Positions 51,412 to 60,365 of a stretch of DNA of 64,000 bases are shown piece by piece. Position numbers and translations under genes: made by a program. Every line of letters starts with the position of its first letter. Position 1 is the stretch's first letter. The DNA is from Achromobacter agilis (GTDB lineage Bacteria; Pseudomonadota; Gammaproteobacteria; Burkholderiales; Burkholderiaceae_B), in NCBI RefSeq assembly GCF_900496965.1, contig NZ_UFQB01000005.1:248001-312000 (forward strand). Reading direction: 5' to 3'. A model generated the notes under the pieces. The model was not told where the DNA came from. It did not search any database and saw nothing but the letters and a program-made list of their open reading frames with translations.

Positions 51412-51960
51412 CTAAGCCGCCTGGACCATGCCTTCCAGCCGCTGCACGGGGATGGACTCGATCGCGCTTTCGCTGGCGGCGGCGTCCGTGCTCAGGTGCT
51501 GGATCAGGTCCAGCGTAGTCGAGCGGCGGGTCAGCATCAGGCAGGTGACTTCCGCCCCGGCGACCCGCGTGGCGTGCCAGCACCCCGGCCGCATGCAGAC
51601 GCCTTGCCCCTGCGGCACCCGGAAGGCCGCCAGGGTGGACAGGTCGGGGCTGCCGTCCGCCGCGCTGCGCGCCACGACCTGGATGATCTCGCCCGTCAGC
51701 GGAACGATGGCCTGCTGGGTCAGCAAGTGCTTTTCGAGGCTGGCGATTTCCACGGACTGGCTGCGGTAATTGACCCACAGCAGTTCGGCATCGCCGCCCG
51801 CGCCGGTATTGAACAGGTGTTCCTGCCAAAAATCGGTGGCCGGGTTGGAGAACAGCGGCACGCCGTTGCCGTCCGGCATAGGTTTGCCCAGCATCCAGCC
51901 GTAGGTCCGGAAGGCCTCGGGCGTCAGGTCATTGATTTCCAGCTGTTCGTTGCTCGTCAT
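51412..51960 (-). CDS. Ureidoglycolate lyase-like cupin protein
   Basis: A 182-residue protein of the ureidoglycolate lyase superfamily, judging by LTPEAFRTYGWMLGKP, FRVPQGQGVCMRPGCWHATR (the family's PGxWHxP-like metal segment) and the LEKHLLTQQAIVPLTGE block. True ureidoglycolate lyases release urea in purine breakdown; no allantoin genes lie nearby, so another acid is as likely. It overlaps the small DNA-binding-domain gene upstream by ATGA. Confidence 0.78.
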   Translation of the reverse strand: MTSNEQLEINDLTPEAFRTYGWMLGKPMPDGNGVPLFSNPATDFWQEHLFNTGAGGDAELLWVNYRSQSVEIASLEKHLLTQQAIVPLTGEIIQVVARSAADGSPDLSTLAAFRVPQGQGVCMRPGCWHATRVAGAEVTCLMLTRRSTTLDLIQHLSTDAAASESAIESIPVQRLEGMVQAA

Positions 51961-52196
51961 GCGGAACCCTGTGATGGCTTGGCCGCGCGGCCGCGCTTCG
52001 GAAATTCGGCATCGTAATCGAACTCGCCCCGCGCGATGGCCTCGAGGATGGCGGCCCGCCGTTCGGCGGCGCGCTTGAGATTGGCGGCGGTGGGTTTGGC
52101 CCGGATGCGTTCGACGCAATGCCGGCCGTCATGGAAGAAGCCGATCTCGATGGAAGACTCGGACGCGGGCCTGACCCCGTCGAATCCCTGGCTCAT
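51957..52196 (-). CDS. Stand-alone integrase arm-type DNA-binding domain protein (DUF3596-like)
   Basis: A 79-residue protein equal to the N-terminal arm-binding domain of phage-type tyrosine recombinases: SIEIGFFHDGRHCVERIRAKPTAANLKRAAERRAAILEAIARGEFDY-AEFP. Only this domain is present, with no core-binding or catalytic part (no R..HxxR..Y), and the frame is intact. AAAGGAGAGG precedes the ATG, and the stop overlaps the next start by ATGA, so it is translated. It may be a relic of an integrase adopted as a small DNA-binding or decoy protein. Confidence 0.75.
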   Translation of the reverse strand: MSQGFDGVRPASESSIEIGFFHDGRHCVERIRAKPTAANLKRAAERRAAILEAIARGEFDYDAEFPKRGRAAKPSQGSA

Positions 52197-52276
52197 CGCC
52201 CTCTCCTTTCTTTGCCGATGACCGACATGATATCGCTTTACACTGGCCCGACGCCCCTCACCCAAGGAAGCGCGCC

Positions 52277-52657
52277 ATGCCGACCGATCTGTCATCGCAC
52301 TATGTCCTGCTGGACGCCTCGGGCGCCAGCGCCACCGTGGAAGGCGGGGATGCATTCTGGTCGCAGCCGCCCGGCGAACTCGACCGGTTCGGACGCGGCT
52401 GGCTGCTGTCCGAGTACACATTCGCCTCCGACTGGCCACAATGGGAAATGCACCCCGAGGCCGATGAAGTGGTACGCCTGATGTCGGGCGCAGCCGAACT
52501 GCAGCTGGAAGGGCCCGCCGGCATCCAGGCCATCGCGCTGCGGGCCGGCGACGCCTACGTGATACCCAAGGGCGCGTGGCATACGGTCACGGTCCTGGCG
52601 CCCTGCCGCATGCTGCACGTCACCATGGGCGCGGGCACGCAGCACCGGCCGCGCTAG
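52277..52657 (+). CDS. Cupin-domain protein
   Basis: A 126-residue single cupin. HPEADEVVRLMSGAAELQLEG and ALRAGDAYVIPKGAWHTV give the two cupin motifs, with the third His in the latter. AAGGAAG precedes the ATG. Function unknown. It is divergent from the arm-domain gene. Confidence 0.85.
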   Translation: MPTDLSSHYVLLDASGASATVEGGDAFWSQPPGELDRFGRGWLLSEYTFASDWPQWEMHPEADEVVRLMSGAAELQLEGPAGIQAIALRAGDAYVIPKGAWHTVTVLAPCRMLHVTMGAGTQHRPR

Positions 52658-52692
52658 GGCCGACTCACACCTACTGGAACCTTGCGCAGGCC

Positions 52693-53934
52693 CTAGCCCA
52701 ACGCGCCGGCCGGCCGGATGCGCCGGATCTCGCGGTCGTCGATCGGCCAGTGCAGCGCGGCCGACAGCACGCCCAGCGCCATCGCGCCAAGCCAGATCAG
52801 GTCGTAGGACCGCGTCGCCTCGAACACGATGCCGCCCAGCCAGACGCCCAGGAAGGATCCCAGCTGGTGGCCGAAGAACACGAAACCGAACAGGGTCGTG
52901 ATGTAGCGCACGCCGAACACCTGCGAGATCAGGCCGTTGGTCAGCGGCACCGTGCCCAGCCAGATAAAGCCCATGACGGCCGCGAAAACGTACACGGTCC
53001 ACGTCGACAGCGGCAACAGCACGAACAGCGCGATGGCCCCCGCGCGGATCAGGTAGATGCCCGCCAGCAGGTACTTGCGGCGGTGGCGCCCGCCCAGCAG
53101 GCCGCAAACGTAGGTGCCCATGACGTTGGCCAGGGCGATGATGGCCAGCGCGGCCACCCCGTCGGCCGCGCGCAGGCCCTTGTCCATCAGGTAGGCCGGC
53201 AGGTGCGTGCCGATGAAGGCGAGCTGGAAGCCGCAGGCCAGGAAGCCCAGGTTCAGCAGCCAGAATCCGGGCTGGGAGAAGGCCTCGCGGATAGCCGCGG
53301 ACAGCGGCTGGCCGGCGTCCGGCGCGGCCGCGCCCCGCGGCGGGCTGCCAGGCTCCCTCAGCAGGAACGCCAGGGGCAGCAGCATGGCGCTGGCCACCGC
53401 AAACGTCAGCAAGGCCGCGACCCAGCCCCAGCCGCCGATGAGCCATTGCGCGGCCGGCACCAGGGTGAACTGGCCCAGTCCGCCCACCGCCCCCGCCACG
53501 CCCAGCGCCCAGCTGCGGCGCTCCGGCGCCACCAGGCGGCTCAGCGCGCCGTAAATCACGGCGAACGCCGTGCCCGACAGCGCAACGCCGATGCATACGC
53601 CCGCCGTCCACAGAAACGCCGCGGGCGTCGCGGCATAGGCCATGCCGGCCAGCCCGAGCGCATAGCAGACCAGCCCGCCCACGACGACCTTGGCGGATCC
53701 GTACCGGTCCGCAATCATGCCGGTGAAGGGCTGGGCAACGCCCCAAGCGAGATTCTGCACCGCCAGCGCCATGGCGAAGGTTTCGCGGCTCCAGCCCCGC
53801 TCCATCGTGATGGGCAGCAGGAACAGGCCCTGTACGTGGCGCACGCCCAGGGCGAGGCCCATGACGACGCCGCCGGCCACGACCAGCAGCCAGAGTTGAG
53901 GGGCATCCAGGGAAGACTTGCGTAGGGCGGACAT
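52693..53934 (-). CDS. Major facilitator superfamily transporter
   Basis: A 413-residue inner-membrane carrier with 12 hydrophobic segments. The loop 2-3 motif reads GMIADRYGSAKVVVGG and the equivalent after TM8 reads LLGGRHRRKYLL. It resembles OFA/monocarboxylate-type carriers. The substrate cannot be assigned; no catabolic genes flank it. Confidence 0.9.
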   Translation of the reverse strand: MSALRKSSLDAPQLWLLVVAGGVVMGLALGVRHVQGLFLLPITMERGWSRETFAMALAVQNLAWGVAQPFTGMIADRYGSAKVVVGGLVCYALGLAGMAYAATPAAFLWTAGVCIGVALSGTAFAVIYGALSRLVAPERRSWALGVAGAVGGLGQFTLVPAAQWLIGGWGWVAALLTFAVASAMLLPLAFLLREPGSPPRGAAAPDAGQPLSAAIREAFSQPGFWLLNLGFLACGFQLAFIGTHLPAYLMDKGLRAADGVAALAIIALANVMGTYVCGLLGGRHRRKYLLAGIYLIRAGAIALFVLLPLSTWTVYVFAAVMGFIWLGTVPLTNGLISQVFGVRYITTLFGFVFFGHQLGSFLGVWLGGIVFEATRSYDLIWLGAMALGVLSAALHWPIDDREIRRIRPAGALG

Positions 53935-54017
53935 GGCGGACCTCTGCGTAGGACTTCGCCCCCGTTCAGGCGGGCTCCGTGCCTATTACAGGAGGGCCGC
54001 GCCTTCGGTTCAACCGA

Positions 54018-55469
54018 TTATTTTTTGTCCGCTGCATGCCCTGCGGGAATGTCAGCGTCCAGGGCGGCCGGCGCCCGGATCGAGAACACGGAGCCGCGCC
54101 CCGGCCTGGACCGCAGCGTGGCCTCGTAGCCCAGCAATCCCGACAGGCGGCGCACGATCGCCAGCCCCAGGCCCAGCCCCTGGCCGCTGGGCGGCGCATC
54201 CGGCGCTCCGGCCCCGCGCGTGAATTCGGCAAACACCGTCTCTTGCGCCTCGGGCGCAATGCCTGCGCCGGTGTCCCACACCTGGATCAGCGCGCCGCCG
54301 CGCCGGGGCCGGGCGCAGAGCAGCACCCGGCCCCTGGGCGTGTAGGACAGCGCATTGCCCAACAGGTTGTCCAAAATGCGGCGCAACAGCGCCGGGTCCG
54401 TGTCCAATTCGATGGCGGTGGGCAGCACCGTCAGCCTCAGCCCATGCGCCAGCGCCTGCGGTTCGTAGTCCTGCCGCAGGCTTTCGAACAGGTCGTCCAG
54501 GCGCACGCGGTGACGCTCCACGCGCAGCAGGTGCGCGTCCATGCGCGAGACATCCAGCAAGCCGTCCAGCAGGCGGTTCAGGCCCTCCAGCACCGTTTGC
54601 TGCCGCCGCGCCACATGCAGCGTGTCCTGCGGGCTGACGTGACCCTGCTCGGCCCGGCTGGCCAGGATATCCGTGAACAGGCCCAGCGCATGGACGGGCT
54701 GGCGCAGGTCATGCCCGGCGGCGGCCAGGAAGCGGGTCTTGGCGCGGTCCGCCGCAGCGGCGCGATCGCGTTCGCGCTCCAGGTTGCAGATCAGGGCCAC
54801 GTTCTCGAAACGCAGCGCTACGGTGGTCTTGAGGCTGCGGTAGGTAATGGCGCTGAAATAGAGGTTGACGCCGAACAGGCACACGGCAAAGGCGGCGTAG
54901 ACCAGGTGCGTGCCGTCGCCGGCGGCAAGACAGGCCACGGTGAAGGGCGCCAGCATGGCCAGCGCCGAGCCGGCGTAGGCCGGCGGATAGGCCGACAGCG
55001 ACGGCACGGCGCCGCTGCACATGCCGGCCAGCATGACGCAGCCGAACGCCAGCATCATGCCGTCCTGGGAGAGCACGGCGGCCAGTCCCGCCAGGCCCCA
55101 CAGGAAGCCCGACAGCCAGGACAGCACGCTGAAGCCGCCGACCCAGCGGCCGATCGCCTCGGGCGGGACCTGCCGGCGCAGAAATCCCCGGTTGACCACC
55201 ACTCTCAACGCCGTAAGCACATAGATGGCGCCGGCCCACGCCAGCAGCAGCCAGCCCGGCACGCTGGCGCGCATCACGTAGGCGACGGGGATCACCACCG
55301 CGAAGTTGGCGAACAGCACGCCATAGGACTGCCGGTAGAGCAGGCCCGCCAGCGCAGCCGCCGTGGAGGCGGCCTCCGTCGCCAGGGACCGGAGCGGCGC
55401 CTGACCGGGGCTGGAACGCGGGGAATCGGGGGCCGGAGACGGCGCGGCGGAGGCGGCGGAGGAAGTCAT
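54018..55469 (-). CDS. Membrane-bound sensor histidine kinase
   Basis: A 483-residue kinase. The N-terminal ~215 residues hold about six hydrophobic segments with no large periplasmic loop. The H-box AAAGHDLRQPVHALGLF gives the phospho-acceptor His near residue 254, and the ATPase domain has RRILDNLLGNALSYTPRG (N box), VWDTGAGIAP (G1) and GQGLGLGLAIV (G2). The HDLRQP type H-box is typical of kinases that pair with LuxR-type regulators. It is divergent from the response regulator gene with 76 bp between the starts, so both are probably coregulated. Confidence 0.93.
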   Translation of the reverse strand: MTSSAASAAPSPAPDSPRSSPGQAPLRSLATEAASTAAALAGLLYRQSYGVLFANFAVVIPVAYVMRASVPGWLLLAWAGAIYVLTALRVVVNRGFLRRQVPPEAIGRWVGGFSVLSWLSGFLWGLAGLAAVLSQDGMMLAFGCVMLAGMCSGAVPSLSAYPPAYAGSALAMLAPFTVACLAAGDGTHLVYAAFAVCLFGVNLYFSAITYRSLKTTVALRFENVALICNLERERDRAAAADRAKTRFLAAAGHDLRQPVHALGLFTDILASRAEQGHVSPQDTLHVARRQQTVLEGLNRLLDGLLDVSRMDAHLLRVERHRVRLDDLFESLRQDYEPQALAHGLRLTVLPTAIELDTDPALLRRILDNLLGNALSYTPRGRVLLCARPRRGGALIQVWDTGAGIAPEAQETVFAEFTRGAGAPDAPPSGQGLGLGLAIVRRLSGLLGYEATLRSRPGRGSVFSIRAPAALDADIPAGHAADKK

Positions 55470-55545
55470 GGGCCTGGCAGGGATGGGTCCCTATAATGAC
55501 GCATCATTCTGACACAATACGTAGCCGATCCCCCCTCCTGCCCTG

Positions 55546-56181
55546 ATGAGCTTCCCTGTTCCTCGCGCGCCCCTGCGCGTCCTGCTGGCAGACGACCACG
55601 GGATCGTGCTCGAAGGCCTGAAGATGGTGCTGACCGGCATGCCGGCCGCCATCGGCGCCATCGACGAGGCCGCGACCGGCGAACAGGCGCTGGCCCTGCT
55701 GGCGGCGCACGGCGCGGACCTGCTGGTGCTGGACCTGGGCATGCCCGGCGTCTCGGGGTCGAACTGGGTGCGCGCCCTGCGCGCGAGCTACCCGGCGCTG
55801 CGCATCATCGTGCTGACCGCGAATACCGACGAGCGCACGCGCGCGGCGGTGCTGGAAGCCGGCGCGGACGACTACCTGGCGAAGACAGGCAATTCCCAGG
55901 CGCTGCTCGCGGCCATCGCGCGGCAGGCCGCCGCGCCAGCCCGCGCCCGCACCCCGCAAGCCGCGTTGCCGGAAGTTCCCGCGGAAACGCTGACGCCGCG
56001 CGAGCAACAGGTGCTGGCGCTGGCGGCCCTGGGCGCCACCGCCGCCCAGATCGCGCAAGACCTGCACATCAGTCCCTTCACGGCGCGCAAGCATCGCGAG
56101 AACCTGATGCGCAAACTGGCCTTGCACAACACCGCGGAACTGGTCGCCTACGCGATGCGCCTGGGCCTGCCCACGGCCTGA
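55546..56181 (+). CDS. LuxR/NarL-type response regulator
   Basis: A 211-residue two-component regulator. The receiver domain has Asp16/Asp17 (LLADDHG), the phosphorylated Asp63 (LLVLDLGMPG), Thr in IIVLTANTD and Lys in YLAKTG. The C-terminal LuxR helix-turn-helix is LTPREQQVLALAALGATAAQIAQDL, with SPFTARKHRENLMRKL as recognition part. It is the obvious partner of the divergent kinase. Confidence 0.94.
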   Translation: MSFPVPRAPLRVLLADDHGIVLEGLKMVLTGMPAAIGAIDEAATGEQALALLAAHGADLLVLDLGMPGVSGSNWVRALRASYPALRIIVLTANTDERTRAAVLEAGADDYLAKTGNSQALLAAIARQAAAPARARTPQAALPEVPAETLTPREQQVLALAALGATAAQIAQDLHISPFTARKHRENLMRKLALHNTAELVAYAMRLGLPTA

Positions 56182-56204
56182 AGCCCGCTCATTCCGGGGC
56201 GAAA

Positions 56205-56226
56205 AAATACGGCATGCGCCGTATTT
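56205..56226. terminator. Hairpin downstream of the response regulator gene
   Basis: Inverted repeat AAATACGGC/GCCGTATTT with loop ATGC, 24 bp after the stop codon and preceded by AAA. It may be a weak terminator; no long T-run follows. Confidence 0.45.
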
Positions 56227-56419
56227 GCTACCGAATCTTCCAACACTAGACTGGCTCCGCAGCGCCACGCCATCCCTTCCGAAAGGGCCACGGGGGATCG
56301 CGGGCCTGCACCGGAATCCCCCTGCCTCCAAGCCTTTCCGCGCGCCGTCGCGTCCGCGGGCCGGGATGGTTTGCGCCCGCGCCTGGCGCCCGCCGCCACC
56401 CGCCTCGAGCAACCCGTCC

Positions 56420-57022
56420 ATGAACAGCAGCACCGTCGCCATGCACCCTGCTCCTACCGCCGCTTCCCATCACGCCTCCCCGCCTGCCTCGCCGCGCCGG
56501 GCGCCTCCCGACCTCATCGGACAGCTGGTGCGCGAACAGGGCGCCCCGTTGCGGCGCTTTGTCGGCCGGCATATAGGCAACCACACCGAGGCGGACGACA
56601 TCACGCAACAGGCGTTCGTGGAAATGTCGCTGTCGTATGGGCATTTCCGCGGCGACAGCAAGCTGTCGACCTGGCTGTACGGCATTGCGCTGAACCTGAT
56701 CCGCAACCACCTGGCCCGCGCGCCGGAACGGCGCTACACCTTCGTGGACGAAAGCCAACTCGAACCCGAAGCCTGCCCGCGCCCGGACCCATTGGCGCAG
56801 GCGGAATTGCGGCAGACGATCGGCCTGCTGGACCGCTCCATGGGAGAGATCCCCCAGGACTCGCGCCAGGTGCTGCGGCTGATCTGCGTGGAAGACCTGT
56901 CCTATGAAGACGCCGCCGCGCGGCTGGGCGTGCCCATCGGCACGGTGCGCAGCCGCCTTTCGCGCGCCCGCGCCTTGCTGCGGGTGCGCATGCGGGCGCA
57001 TGGCGTGCGGCTGGACGACTGA
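56420..57022 (+). CDS. RNA polymerase ECF-type sigma factor
   Basis: A 200-residue sigma-70 family protein with regions 2 and 4 only. Region 2 is LVREQGAPLRRFVGRHIGNHTEADDITQQAFVEM with FRGDSKLSTWLYGIALNLIRNHL (2.3-2.4), and region 4 is EDLSYEDAAARLGVPIGTVRSRLSRAR. The N-terminal 30 residues are Pro/Ala-rich. The ATG at 56420 is uncertain, since no clear ribosome binding site is seen. No anti-sigma gene follows; the next genes on the strand are two WG-repeat proteins, 215 bp on, which may be its targets. Confidence 0.88.
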   Translation: MNSSTVAMHPAPTAASHHASPPASPRRAPPDLIGQLVREQGAPLRRFVGRHIGNHTEADDITQQAFVEMSLSYGHFRGDSKLSTWLYGIALNLIRNHLARAPERRYTFVDESQLEPEACPRPDPLAQAELRQTIGLLDRSMGEIPQDSRQVLRLICVEDLSYEDAAARLGVPIGTVRSRLSRARALLRVRMRAHGVRLDD

Positions 57023-57236
57023 ATTCGAGATGCCATTTCCGCCGTTTCCTGGAGCATTTTCGGGATAGCGGAGCACCTCGCTAACGCTTCGTTTTCTATA
57101 GTTACATTTATCGAGCCATTGCTTGCTACGGGTGGTTACAGTGCTGCCTTCCCTTCATTTCTGGCAGACCTATGACCATGTGGCACGCCCCGCTCGGCCT
57201 CTTTGCTTTCGCGGTTCAATCCCGCCCCGCTGCACG

Positions 57237-60200
57237 ATGAAGGCCCCGCTCATTCTCAAGCCGCTGGCGCTCGTCCTGGCGCTGGGCGGCCTGACTCTCG
57301 CTCAGGGCACAGCGCAGGCGCAATCCGACTGGATCAGCCGCTGCAGCGCCGGATTCTACGAACAGGGCTCCCGCCCTGACTGCCAGTTGCCGTATCGGGA
57401 AGGCCTGGCAGCGGTGCTGACCGGATCGGCCAGCGACAACGCGGGCATCTGGGGCTACATCGATAAGCAAGGCCGCATGGCAATCGCGCCCGCCTACACG
57501 GAGGCCGAGTCGTTCCAGAACGGGCTGGCCGCGGTGAGTCAGGGCGATCGCTGGGGTTACATCGACCGCTCGGGCAAATGGGCCATCGAACCCCGCTACG
57601 CCCGCGCCACCGGCTTCAATGCCGAAGGCACCGCGCTGGCCGAGGAGGACGGTCGCGACGTGCTGATCGACCGCCAGGGCAAGGTGATCAAGGCCTTCCC
57701 GCTGGGCACGCGCACCAGGGGCTTCCAGCCGGGACAGAAATTGGCGTCGATGGAAATGCCGCAGCCGCCGCGGCTGTTCAACGCCGCGACCGGCAAGGCG
57801 GTCACACTGCCCGCCGGCGTGATGAGGCTGGCCGCGCCCACAGGCGGCTACCTGCCCGCCCAATTGCGCGACACGCGCTACAGCGGCTGGTGGGGCCTGC
57901 TGAACACGGACGGCGGCTGGGCGATCGAACCGCACACGCTGCGGTCCGAGGAAACGCCGATGCGCGATGGCGACGTGGTGGCCGTCAGGCGCGACGGGCG
58001 CTGGCAATTCGTGGACGCGCGCGGCCAGGAACTCGCCCCCGAACGCTACACGCACCTGCGATTCGTGGCGTCCGGCCTGTGGCTGGCCAAGCCCGGCGAC
58101 CGGGACAAGGCGCTCTTGTTGAACGGCAAGCGGGAGGTGCTGCATCGCTTCGCCTCGGACTACGCAAGGGAACAAGAAAAAGACGGCTGGCATTTCGTGA
58201 TCGACGACGAGGCGGTGCTGCTGGTCGATCCCGCCGGCAAGCTCCGGAATATCGAGGTCGGCCAGGGCCACGTGGACGTGCGAGACGGGCAGGCCTGGGT
58301 TTACGGCAACCTGCCCGGCAACGCCGCGCAGGCGGAGGCGCCGGGCTCTGGGGCTGAAGCCACCGAGGAAGAGAGCGCGGAAGCCGGCTCGGAGACGCCG
58401 GGCGAAGCGGTGGACGCCGCGATGCCGGCCGAAGCCGTGGCGCAGGCCGGGGCCGAAGCCGAAATGGCAGTGACGAACCAAGCGCTTACGGCGGATGCCG
58501 GCACGGACGCCGCAGCCGACGCCGCCGTAGCCCCGCCCGGCGTGCCGTCGCCGCCCATGGTGGCGGTCGCGCCCGCGCCTCCTGCCCCCCCTGCCGCCGC
58601 GGCAGCGGCAGCAGCAGCGGCAGCGGCGGCCAGCGGCGCCGAAGTCAGCGACGGCGGCCTGGTGCAGATCTATACGCGCGAAGGCAAGCCGCTGCTGGAC
58701 GCCGCCACGCTCGCGCAGCTCCGTGCCTATCGGGTCCGCACTTTGGACCCCAGCGACCGCGCGCGTGGCGACAGCGCCCGCGCCAAGCTGCCCCTGGCGC
58801 TGCTGAACCCGCTCGACTATTCGCTGCCCATGGGCATCCTGACCCCTACGGGCAGAATCGTCACGAACGCGGAGTGGGAAGATATCTCGGCCTATGACGC
58901 CGCCATGCCCCTGCCCGTCCGCACCCACGACAACAAGACCGGCGCAATCGACGCCGAAGGCAACTGGACGATTCCGCCCCGCTTCCTCGATATCCGCTCC
59001 TTCCGCGGCCCTTACACCTGGGCCCGCCCTCCGGAGATGGCGAAACGGCGCGACAGCGTGCTGATCGACGCGCGCGGCAAGACCGCGGCCGTTCCCGCCG
59101 CGATCCTGGACGGCGCCGCGGAATTCGATGGCGAGCTGATCCACTATCGCGAACCGGACGAGAACCGCGAGCGCCGCTGGGGTGTCTGGAGCGTGCGCGA
59201 CGGCGCGCCGGTGCTCAAGCCGGTGTACGAACAGATCGAAAGGTTCGAGGATGACTGGGCCAAGGTCCAGGACCAGCGCCGCTGGGGCGTCGTCAACCGC
59301 AAGGGCCAGTGGGTGCTGCCCGCCGCCTACGACAGCGCCTATGAGCTGGAATACCTGGGCAACGGTCTCATGCTGGTCCGCGACACCGAATCCAAGCCGC
59401 GCCGCAGCGGCTATTCCGACCGCTCCTACCGGCTGGTCAACCTGCGCAACGGCAAGTCCAGCGAATTGCTGACGGAGAAGCCGGAGAAGCTGAAGGGCGG
59501 ACGCTACCTCGGCAAGCTGGCGGACGCCGGCACCATGCTGTTCGATGCACATGGCGACGCCCAGCGTCTCTCCGACGGTCCGCCCGCGCGCCGGGAGCAA
59601 TACGGGGACTGGATCTACATCGAAAACGAGGAGCGCGAAGGCGCCATCGACGCCAAGGGCGAATTGAAAGTGCCGGCCCTCTACGGTGAATTCAATCCCT
59701 TCTTCGTGCAGCCCGAAGGCCTCGCGCGCGCCTATGACGGATCGCGCTACCGTGTGATCGCCCAGGACGGCAAGACGGTCCTGGCGAATCGGGGAGACGG
59801 GACGCCGCTGGCCACCATGAAGCGCATCGTCTTCGAAGATGACGAGACGTCCAGCAGCGTCATCACGGACCTGCAGGGCACCGAAATCACGCGTGTCCCG
59901 GGCACCTACAGCGTGGAGGAGCGGAGCGCGAGCGAAGGCGTCGTGCCCTATCGCGGCGACGGCGGCAATGGCAAATACGGCTTCCTCGATGCGAGCGGCA
60001 AACGGGTGGTGGGACCGCACTTCGATTCGCTGGGTCCGCTGAAGAACGGACTCGCCACGGCGCAGCGCAAGCAGCGCACGGGCAAGTTCTACGGTTACAT
60101 CGACCTGACCGGCCGCTATGCGATCCCGCCTCTGTTCACCTGGGCGGCGGACTTCCAGGAAGAACGCGCGCTAGTGCGCCAGGACGGCTTCATGCAGTTC

Positions 60201-60365
60201 ATCGATACCAAGGGAGAGCCCCTCGCGACGTTTGTCGTGGTGTGCGACACGGTGACGATACTGGACAACGCCGGCCGCATCACCTGGCCGCAAAAGAAGA
60301 TGAGCTGCCCCACGGCCGACAAGCTCGAACTCGCCCCCGTCAACGCCAAAGCGGAACAATCATGA
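57237..60365 (+). CDS. Exported WG-repeat protein 1 (1042 residues)
   Basis: A large periplasmic or surface protein. The signal peptide ends at GTAQA. The mature part has about ten WG (KWG) repeats of the form WGYIDxxGxxAIxPxY, such as GIWGYIDKQGRMAIAPAY, DRWGYIDRSGKWAIEPRY and KFYGYIDLTGRYAIPPLF, in two blocks that should fold as beta-propeller-like structures. They are split by a low-complexity Ala/Glu/Pro linker (~361-470) including a run of Ala. WG repeats are of unknown function, perhaps binding. The stop overlaps the next start (ATGA). Confidence 0.85.
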   Translation: MKAPLILKPLALVLALGGLTLAQGTAQAQSDWISRCSAGFYEQGSRPDCQLPYREGLAAVLTGSASDNAGIWGYIDKQGRMAIAPAYTEAESFQNGLAAVSQGDRWGYIDRSGKWAIEPRYARATGFNAEGTALAEEDGRDVLIDRQGKVIKAFPLGTRTRGFQPGQKLASMEMPQPPRLFNAATGKAVTLPAGVMRLAAPTGGYLPAQLRDTRYSGWWGLLNTDGGWAIEPHTLRSEETPMRDGDVVAVRRDGRWQFVDARGQELAPERYTHLRFVASGLWLAKPGDRDKALLLNGKREVLHRFASDYAREQEKDGWHFVIDDEAVLLVDPAGKLRNIEVGQGHVDVRDGQAWVYGNLPGNAAQAEAPGSGAEATEEESAEAGSETPGEAVDAAMPAEAVAQAGAEAEMAVTNQALTADAGTDAAADAAVAPPGVPSPPMVAVAPAPPAPPAAAAAAAAAAAAASGAEVSDGGLVQIYTREGKPLLDAATLAQLRAYRVRTLDPSDRARGDSARAKLPLALLNPLDYSLPMGILTPTGRIVTNAEWEDISAYDAAMPLPVRTHDNKTGAIDAEGNWTIPPRFLDIRSFRGPYTWARPPEMAKRRDSVLIDARGKTAAVPAAILDGAAEFDGELIHYREPDENRERRWGVWSVRDGAPVLKPVYEQIERFEDDWAKVQDQRRWGVVNRKGQWVLPAAYDSAYELEYLGNGLMLVRDTESKPRRSGYSDRSYRLVNLRNGKSSELLTEKPEKLKGGRYLGKLADAGTMLFDAHGDAQRLSDGPPARREQYGDWIYIENEEREGAIDAKGELKVPALYGEFNPFFVQPEGLARAYDGSRYRVIAQDGKTVLANRGDGTPLATMKRIVFEDDETSSSVITDLQGTEITRVPGTYSVEERSASEGVVPYRGDGGNGKYGFLDASGKRVVGPHFDSLGPLKNGLATAQRKQRTGKFYGYIDLTGRYAIPPLFTWAADFQEERALVRQDGFMQFIDTKGEPLATFVVVCDTVTILDNAGRITWPQKKMSCPTADKLELAPVNAKAEQS

